DNA from: Prorocentrum cordatum | Lineage: Eukaryota > Sar > Dinophyceae > Prorocentrales > Prorocentraceae | DNA length: 22,500 bases | Assembly (NCBI GenBank): GCA_963575745.1 | Contig: CAUYUJ010014341.1 | Location: forward strand, 338,168-360,667 | Direction of reading: 5' to 3' | In this document: positions 17,331 through 22,500 of the stretch, in pieces | Position numbering within the stretch: position 1 is the first letter of the stretch | Layout of the letters: each line of letters starts with the position of its first letter | Position numbers and translations under genes: made by a program | The notes under the pieces: model-generated | Seen by the model: the letters and a program-made list of their open reading frames with translations, nothing else | Databases searched by the model: none | Told to the model about the DNA's origin: nothing

Positions 17331-17823
17331 TAGACACACCCTGTTCGGAATCCACGCTGGCTAATATGTGAAGACTTCTGTTCCTGGCCACTGATTTACA
17401 GCAACAGCGGCTCCTGCCTAATACCTCCTCATAATATATTTCAAAATCGCGCTCTTGCGCGGAACTAATGAAAGTTTTGCGGCCCGTATTGGGTTGTTGG
17501 CCTCCGAACTACAACAACAACAGTTCCCGCCTGGTGTTTCCTCACCGTTCGTTTCAGAATCGCGCTCTCGCGCGGGACGTCCTCACAATGTATGCAGAAA
17601 CCGCGCTCTCGCGTGGTACCCCCTTGCAGTTTACTTTGGCGCCGTGCCCCCGACACTCAGGAGTTTTTTCCCAACCATCCTGTGGTGTTGGGTCCTCGTT
17701 TTGAAGAGACAGCGCCCCGCGTTCCTTCTTCCTTCCTCCTCCTTCCTTCCTCCTCCCCCTCCTCCCTCCTCCCTCCTCCCCCTCCTTGCCTCTTCCCTCG
17801 GCACACCTCTCACACATTTCGTA
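17331..17823. other. Mosaic stretch with diverged motif relatives and a pyrimidine tract
   Basis: AATCGCGCTCTTGCGCGGAA (17445-17464) and AATCGCGCTCTCGCGCGGGA followed by CGTCCTCA (17559-17586) are related to each other. The second shares CGGGACGTCCTCA with the variant motif at 5229 and 8105. A CT-rich tract (CTTCCTCCTCC repeats) occupies about 17728-17790. No gene recognised. Confidence 0.55.
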
Positions 17824-19500
17824 GCCCCATAAGGAGCTCCACCGAAGGCCCCAGTGGGGGTGTCCGCATGCGGTTCCCCCACCCAGGGCAGCGTTTCGTG
17901 GCCCCATAGGGAGCTCCGCAGTAGGCTCCAGTGGGGGTGCCCGCATGCGGTTCCCCCACCCAGGGCAGCGTTTCGTGGCCCCATAGGGAGCTCCACCGTA
18001 GGCCCCAGTGGGGGTGTCCGCATGCGGTTCCCCCACCCAGGGCAGCGTTTCATGGCCCCATGGGGAGCTCCACCGAAGGCCCCAGTGAGGGTGTCCGCAT
18101 GCGGTTCCCCCACCCAGGGCAGCGTTTCGTGGCCCCATAGGGAGCTCCACCGTAGGCCCCAGTGGGGGTGCCCGCATGCGGTTCCCACACCCAGGGCAGC
18201 GCTTCGTGGCTCCATAGGGAGCTCCACCGTAGGCCCCAGTGGGGGTGTCCGCATGCGGTTCCCCACCCCAGGGCAGCGTTTCGTGGCCCCATAGGGAGCT
18301 CCATCGTAGGCTCCAGTGGGTGTCCGCATGCGGTTCCCCCACCCAGGGCAGCGTTTCGTGGCCCCATAGGGAGCTCCACCGTAGGCCCCTGTTGGGGTGT
18401 CCGCATGCGGTTCCCCCACCCAGGGCAGCGCTTCGTGGCCTCATAGGGAGCTCCACCGTAGGCCCCAGTGGGGGTGCCCGCATGCGGTTCCCCCACGCCC
18501 CAGTGGGGGTGTCCGCATGCGGTTTCCCCACCCAGGGCAGCGTTTCGTGGCCCCATAGGGAGCTCCACCGTAGGCCCCAGTGGGGGTGTCCGCATGCGGT
18601 TCCCCCACCCAGGGCAGCGTTTCGTAGCCCCATAAGGGAGCTCCACCGAAGGCCCCAGTGGGGGTGTCCGCATGCGGTTCCCCCACCCAGGGCAACGTTT
18701 CGTAGCCCCATAGGGAGCTCCACCGAAGGCCCCAGTGAGGGTGCCCGCATGCGGTTTCCCTACCCAGGGCAGCGTTTCGTGGCCCCATAGGGAGCTCCAC
18801 CGTAGGCCCCAGTGGGGGGGCCCGCAGGCGGTTCCCCCACCCAGGGCAGCGTTTCGTGGCCCCATAGGGAATTCCACCGAAGGCCCCAGTGGGGGTGTCC
18901 GCATGCGGTTCCCTCCCCCTGGGGCTGCCTTTCGTGGCCCCATAGGGAGCTCCACCGTAGGCCCCAGTGGGGGTGTCCGCATGCGGTTCCCCCACCCAGG
19001 GTAGCGCTTCGTGGCTCCATAGGGAGCTCCACCGTAGGCCCCAGTGGGGGTGTCCGCATGCGGTTCCCCCACCCAGGGCAGCGCTTCGTGGCCTCACAGG
19101 GAACTCCACCGTAGGCCCCAGTGGGGGTGTCCGCATGCGGTTCCCCCACCCAGGGCAGCGTTTCGTAGCCCCATAAGGGAGCTCCACCGAAGGCCCCAGT
19201 GAGGGTGCCCGCATGCGGTTTCCCTACCCAGGGCAGCGTTTCGTAGCCCCATAGGGAGCTCCGCCGAAGGCCCCAGTGGGGGTGCCCGCATGCGGTTCCC
19301 CCACCCAGGGCAGCGCTTCGTGGCCCCATAGGGAGCTCCACCGTAGGCCCGAGTGGTGGTGCCTGCATGCGGTTCCCCCACCCAGGGCAGCGCTTCGTGG
19401 CCCCATAGGGAGCTCCACCAAAGGCCCCAGTGGGGGTGCCCGCATGCGGTTCCCCCACCCAGGGCAGCGTTTCGTGGCCCCATAAGGAGCTCCACCGTAC
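17824..19500. repeat. 77-bp satellite, about 21-22 units
   Basis: GAGCTCC recurs every 77 bp (17834, 17911, 17988, 18065, 18142 and on). One extra partial unit of 35 bp sits near 18485-18520. Each unit contains the palindromes GGAGCTCC and CCGCATGCGG. The plus-strand consensus has no TCA, CTA or TTA, so all three minus frames are open. The minus open frames of 257-589 codons here are therefore translations of three 77-bp units cycling through frames. Confidence 0.97.
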
Positions 19501-19552
19501 GCCCCAGCGGGGTTGCCCGCTGGGGCCACACGTTGCGTGCCACACGTTGCGT
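19501..19552. other. Perfect 11-bp hairpin and 14-bp tandem repeat capping the 77-bp array
   Basis: GCCCCAGCGGG (19501-19511) pairs with CCCGCTGGGGC (19516-19526) across a GTTG loop. Next, GCCACACGTTGCGT occurs twice in tandem (19525-19538 and 19539-19552). The hairpin is a modified form of the GCCCCAGTGGGGG block of the satellite unit. Confidence 0.85.
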
Positions 19553-19762
19553 GGCACCAGTGACACAACTCGTAGTAGTAAGTGTTCTTTACGTTCCGGC
19601 ACACAAAGCTCCAGTGGCCCAGAGTTCCTTCCCTTTGCACGCTTGACTCGCCCACGACCTGGAAATATTGAGCTTCGTCGTGGTGGGGGCCTCGTCTTGA
19701 CTGAAGCGGGATCCTTGCCTGTGGGGCCCGCAGCTTCATGTTCGAATCCGAACGAGTCCGGT
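19553..19762. other. Short unique stretch, no gene recognised
   Basis: Non-repetitive. It contains TGTTCGAATCCG at about 19740, which looks like a tRNA B box but lacks a T-stem and an A box upstream. Confidence 0.4.
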
Positions 19763-20056
19763 GAGGAGGAGGAGGAGGAGGAGGAGGAGGAGGAGGAGGA
19801 GGAGGAGGAGGAGGAGGAGGAGAGGAGGAGGAGGAGGAGGAGGAGGAGGGAGGAGGAGAGAGGAGGAGGAGGAGGAGGAGGAGGAGGGAGGAGGAGGAGG
19901 AGGAGGAGGAGGAGGAGGAGGAGGAGGAGGGAGGAGGAGGAGGAGGAGGAGGAGGAGGAGGAGGTGGAGGAGGAGGAGGAGAGGAGGAGGAGGAGGAGCA
20001 GGAGCAGGAGGAGGAGGAGGAGGAGGAGGTGGAGGAGGAGGAGGAGGAGGAGGAGG
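19763..20056. repeat. (GGA)n purine tract, about 290 bp
   Basis: Almost uninterrupted GGA triplets, with rare GGGA, GAGAGG, GTGG and GCAGGAGCAG interruptions that shift the triplet phase. Uniform purine strand. Poly-Glu, poly-Arg, poly-Gly (plus) and poly-Ser/Leu/Pro (minus) frames are artefacts of the repeat. Confidence 0.98.
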
Positions 20057-20069
20057 AATTTAGGAGGAC

Positions 20070-20580
20070 AACGGCGGCGGGGCGCAGGGGGAAACCCTTG
20101 CGTCCAGGCCGGGGGTGGTAACCCATCCTCGGCCGAAGCGGCGGCGGGGCGCAGGGGGAAACCGTTGCGTCCCGGTCGGGGGTGGTAGCCCATCCTCGGC
20201 CGAAGCGGGCGCATGGGGAAACCCTTGCGTCCGCGGCGTCGGTGGTAACCCATCGGCGGCCGCCGGTGGTAACCCATCGGCTTCTGAATCGGGGGCTGGG
20301 GGAAACCGTTGTCTCCGGGCTGGCGGTGGTAACCCATCGTCAGCCGAATCGGGTGCAGGGGGAAACCCTTGCGTCCGGGCTGGCGGTGGTAACCCATCGT
20401 CAGCCGCATCGGGCGCAGGGGGAAACCCTTGTGTCTGGAGCGCCGGTTGTAACCGATCGGCGGCCGAACCGGGCGCAGGGGGAAATCCTTGCGTTCGGGC
20501 TGGCGGTGGTAGCCCATCGTCAGCCGCATCGGGCGCAGGGGGAAACCCTTGCGTCCGGGTCGCCGGTTGTACAGTCGGGG
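20070..20580. repeat. Exact 60-bp minisatellite, about eight units
   Basis: GCAGGGGGAAACC recurs at a 60-bp period, with blocks GGCGGTGGTAACCCATCGTC and CAGCCGCATCGGG. One short unit near 20255-20285 breaks the order. Because 60 is 20 codons, frames persist: plus GGNPCVRAGGGNPSSAASGA and minus MGYHRQPGRKGFPLRP. Unit differences change amino acids in both, so I see no sign of selection on either peptide. Confidence 0.93.
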
Positions 20581-20629
20581 CCCTGAAGAAGGAACCCTTT
20601 TCGTTTGGGAGGGGCTCGGTGTTCCTTGA

Positions 20630-21274
20630 TTGTTTTACATGCCATTGGTTTTCCTTTGGTTTTCAATGGTAAATCGAAGTTTAACTTATGGAAAGAAGGG
20701 GCCTCGTTCCTTATTTACGGTTCCTTGGGTCAGCGCCCCGACTGTAGGAGGGAGCAGTGCAGGAGGGAGGCGACGGCCCTCGCCACGGAGCTTGGATTCA
20801 CCGAGTTTATCCGCGAGGCCTGACCTGGGGGGCGGCCCCGCGCGAGCCAGCGGCGCAGACGCTTGGATGACCCCAGCTCGTCGTCGGGATTTCTCGCCAG
20901 AGGATGACCGTCGCCTGTCGGGGGGATTTCGCCCAGATCGCGCCCTCTTCGCGCCGCCTCGCCGCACAGTACGGGAGCGCTTCCGTTTGCTCTGGCACGC
21001 AGTGGACGACCCCCGCGCGTCGATGGGACTCCCTCGGGATGACCAGACCGCGTCGGTGGGGACTCCCCAGCCACTTTCGCGCGGCGCCGCCTGCGCAGTG
21101 CACCCTGTGTGGCTCGCTAGCGGCCCCGAGGGAAACATGCCACCCTTCGTCTCTCGCTACTCTTGCTTCCTTTCGCTTCTTGGCCGCGCGCCCCATGGTC
21201 TCGTTTCTGCCGCTGCTGACTTGCCCTTGACATTTACGCAGCTTCTCCGTCACATCTTCCTGCGTGCCCAGTAA
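20630..21274 (+). other. Unassigned 214-codon open frame, probably fortuitous
   Basis: Starts with a hydrophobic MFYMPLVFLWFSMV, then Pro/Arg/Ser-rich sequence. No recognised domain. Part of it reads a degenerate direct repeat (GGATGACC plus GTCG and GGGA words at 20865, 20902, 21003 and 21037). Two minus frames of 114-150 codons are open over the same region. A short GC-rich gene is possible but unsupported. Confidence 0.15.
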
Positions 21275-21299
21275 CAGGTCTCACGCTGCGATGATGATA

Positions 21300-21531
21300 C
21301 TGATGTGTTGGGTCGCCCCAGTGACCCAGTGAGCTCCCCTCCTTCTCCAACCACCTCCTGCCCGCGCTGTCTTGCGCCTCGTCCATGATGCGGCGCAGTG
21401 CTTACGACTCCAGGGGCCATGCCTCGCGCCACCTGTAGTTTGCTTCCCCCCCTCCTTCGTGTCATTTCCCTCGCGGTATTCGCAGCAGCATATGGTTGGG
21501 TCTTTCGTCAGGCTAATTTTTTAGGGTCAGG
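21300..21531. other. Stretch without a recognised gene
   Basis: Non-repetitive. Only short frames without recognisable features. Confidence 0.4.
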
Positions 21532-21701
21532 CGATAACCCGGGTTATCGGGCTTGCCCTCCCCCCCCCCGGGATAACCTAACCTTGCCGGTTGTGCAAGT
21601 CCGCGGGGGTGGGGGCGCGGGCGTATGCAGGGCTGCCCACAGCGCGAGGGTTAGGTTATCGGCCGGCTCCCTCCAGCCCCCCCAGGATAACCCAGGTTAT
21701 C
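21532..21701. promoter_or_regulatory. Cluster of three GATAACC/GGTTATC inverted pairs, function unknown
   Basis: First: a perfect 18-bp palindrome at 21532-21549 (arm CGATAACCC). Second: GATAACCTAACC at 21572-21583 and its exact reverse complement at 21649-21660. Third: GATAACC (21686-21692), CA, GGTTATC (21695-21701). Six heptamer copies in 170 bp, all paired, in DNA that is otherwise not tandemly repeated. The regulatory label is inference; an RNA structure or a mobile-element end are alternatives. Confidence 0.45.
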
Positions 21702-21958
21702 GCCGATTCAGAAATAAACGGATTCCAGGAATCACGTTTTCGCTCTGGATTTCCTCACGATTCTCTCGGGAATCGCGCCGTCGCTGGAGTTTTCCCCTGG
21801 ACGCTGCAGCGACCCCGCCCGGCCGACCCCGGCCGTTTTGGGCTCGCCCGCTCGACCCGCTCGTCAGGTTCTGCAACTCGTGCTCCTGCTCCTGACCCTG
21901 CTGCAAATCTCTCTCGTGTTCCATCTTTCTCCCTTCCCCCTGTTCACCACCCACCGAA
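21702..21958. other. Stretch without a recognised gene
   Basis: Contains ATCACGTTTTCGCTCTGGAT and TCTCGGGAATCGCGCCGTCG, distantly like the 75-bp-array motif. No gene recognised. Confidence 0.35.
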
Positions 21959-22104
21959 CCACCCCAACCCAACCCGAAGGCCTCAATTATCCCTCCATTT
22001 CCAGTGTGGGGGGGTCGGGGAATATTGAAAAAACGCGTGGAACCCGTACCCCCCCCAACCCGAAATTCGGGTCAGATTCGGGTCTTCGGGTTGGGTTGGG
22101 GTGG
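21959..22104. repeat. 21-bp perfect inverted repeat flanking 104 nt
   Basis: The left arm at 21959-21979 (starts CCACCCCAACCC, ends AACCCGAAG) is the exact reverse complement of 22084-22104 (starts CTTCGGGTTGGG). Inside lie CCCGAAATTCGGG (22060-22072), nearly self-complementary, and more GGGTCAGATTCGGGTC words. No target-site duplication is evident in the flanks. Confidence 0.85.
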
Positions 22105-22299
22105 CTTGGTAGGTAGTCACTTGTCTCTTCACTCCTCCTTTCCTTCCCCTGTTTCATGGGCTGCGCCAGCTGCACCTGGCAGGCAGGGAAGGTATACCCC
22201 GAGGGGGGTGTTATCGAAAACGACGAGGGCGGGTGTCGAGGGTTTTGGATGTACGTGTGTTGAATGCCACGCGAGCAAATAGGAACGAACTGTCTCAAA
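22105..22299. other. Stretch without a recognised gene
   Basis: Non-repetitive; only short frames, none recognised. Confidence 0.35.
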
Positions 22300-22461
22300 A
22301 TGATTGTTGTTGTTGCTGTTGTGATTGTGGTTGTTGTTGTGGTTGTTCTCGTTGCTGTTGTTGTGAGTATGTTTCTTTTGTTGATGCTGCTGTTGCCGTT
22401 GATATTGTTTTGTTGTTGCTGTTGTGGTTGTGGTTGTTGCTGCTGATGCTGCTGCTGCTGT

Positions 22462-22496
<35 letters not shown>

Positions 22497-22500
22497 CTGC
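22300..22500. repeat. TTG/CTG microsatellite running off the window
   Basis: Imperfect TTG triplets (GTTGTTGTTGCTGTTGTGATT) changing to CTG-rich at about 22437 and nearly pure (CTG)n at the right edge. Triplet phase is mostly kept. Confidence 0.95.

Noticed and set aside
19700-19760. tRNA gene suggested by TGTTCGAATCCG
   Set aside because: The flanking bases do not pair as a T stem and no A box or cloverleaf can be drawn upstream.
18760-20529. 589-codon minus open frame as a single gene
   Set aside because: It joins a 60-bp array, the GGA tract (poly-Ser/Leu/Pro) and the 77-bp satellite; openness follows from the repeats.
21961-22104. Interstitial telomere-like sequence (CCCAACCC/GGGTTGGG)
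   Set aside because: Only a few units, not a regular short tandem array, and present as an inverted pair.

Overview
This window looks like nuclear DNA of a eukaryote with a large, repeat-rich genome, perhaps an alga or other protist. I cannot name the lineage. It has long perfect trinucleotide microsatellites (ATG, TTG, CGT, GGA, CTG), (TA)n tracts, and many minisatellite and satellite families with units from about 15 to 245 bp. I see no operon-like gene spacing, and found no tRNA, rRNA, transposase, reverse transcriptase or conserved housekeeping domain. Most long open frames are by-products of repeat units that contain no stop triplets.

Layout. 1-1835 is a 15-bp minisatellite arranged in 245-bp higher-order units. 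Its minus strand reads as a Gly/Ser/His-rich protein and has an open frame from an ATG at 1898 off the left edge. 2290-2870 is a GAT microsatellite. 3190-3480 is a 64-bp minisatellite. 3480-4800 is mostly non-repetitive with no recognised gene. 4807-10988 holds two tandem copies of a composite repeat. Each copy has a (TA)n tract, a 75-bp array carrying the motif GTTTCGCTCGAGACATCCTC, a 20-bp array, a 197-bp satellite with long palindromes, a second 20-bp array, a 15-bp CTTGG array and a shared end sequence. 10996-12465 holds the 15-bp family in the opposite orientation, punctuated by the same motif. 12489-14610 has CGT/pyrimidine repeats, G-run-rich GC-rich DNA, and two diverged copies of an interspersed element of about 195 bp.

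14789-17330 has TTG, GAT and TGG microsatellites and two more minisatellites. 17824-19500 is a 77-bp satellite with two palindromes per unit. It ends in a perfect hairpin, followed by a 290-bp GGA purine tract and an exact 60-bp array (20070-20580). The last 2 kb has two notable inverted-repeat clusters (21532-21701 and 21959-22104) and ends in a TTG/CTG microsatellite.

The best candidate for something functional is the Gly-rich minus-strand frame at the left edge. The most unusual non-coding signals are the motif shared by otherwise unrelated repeat families, the tandem composite element, and the palindrome-rich satellites. Functional statements beyond these are inference.
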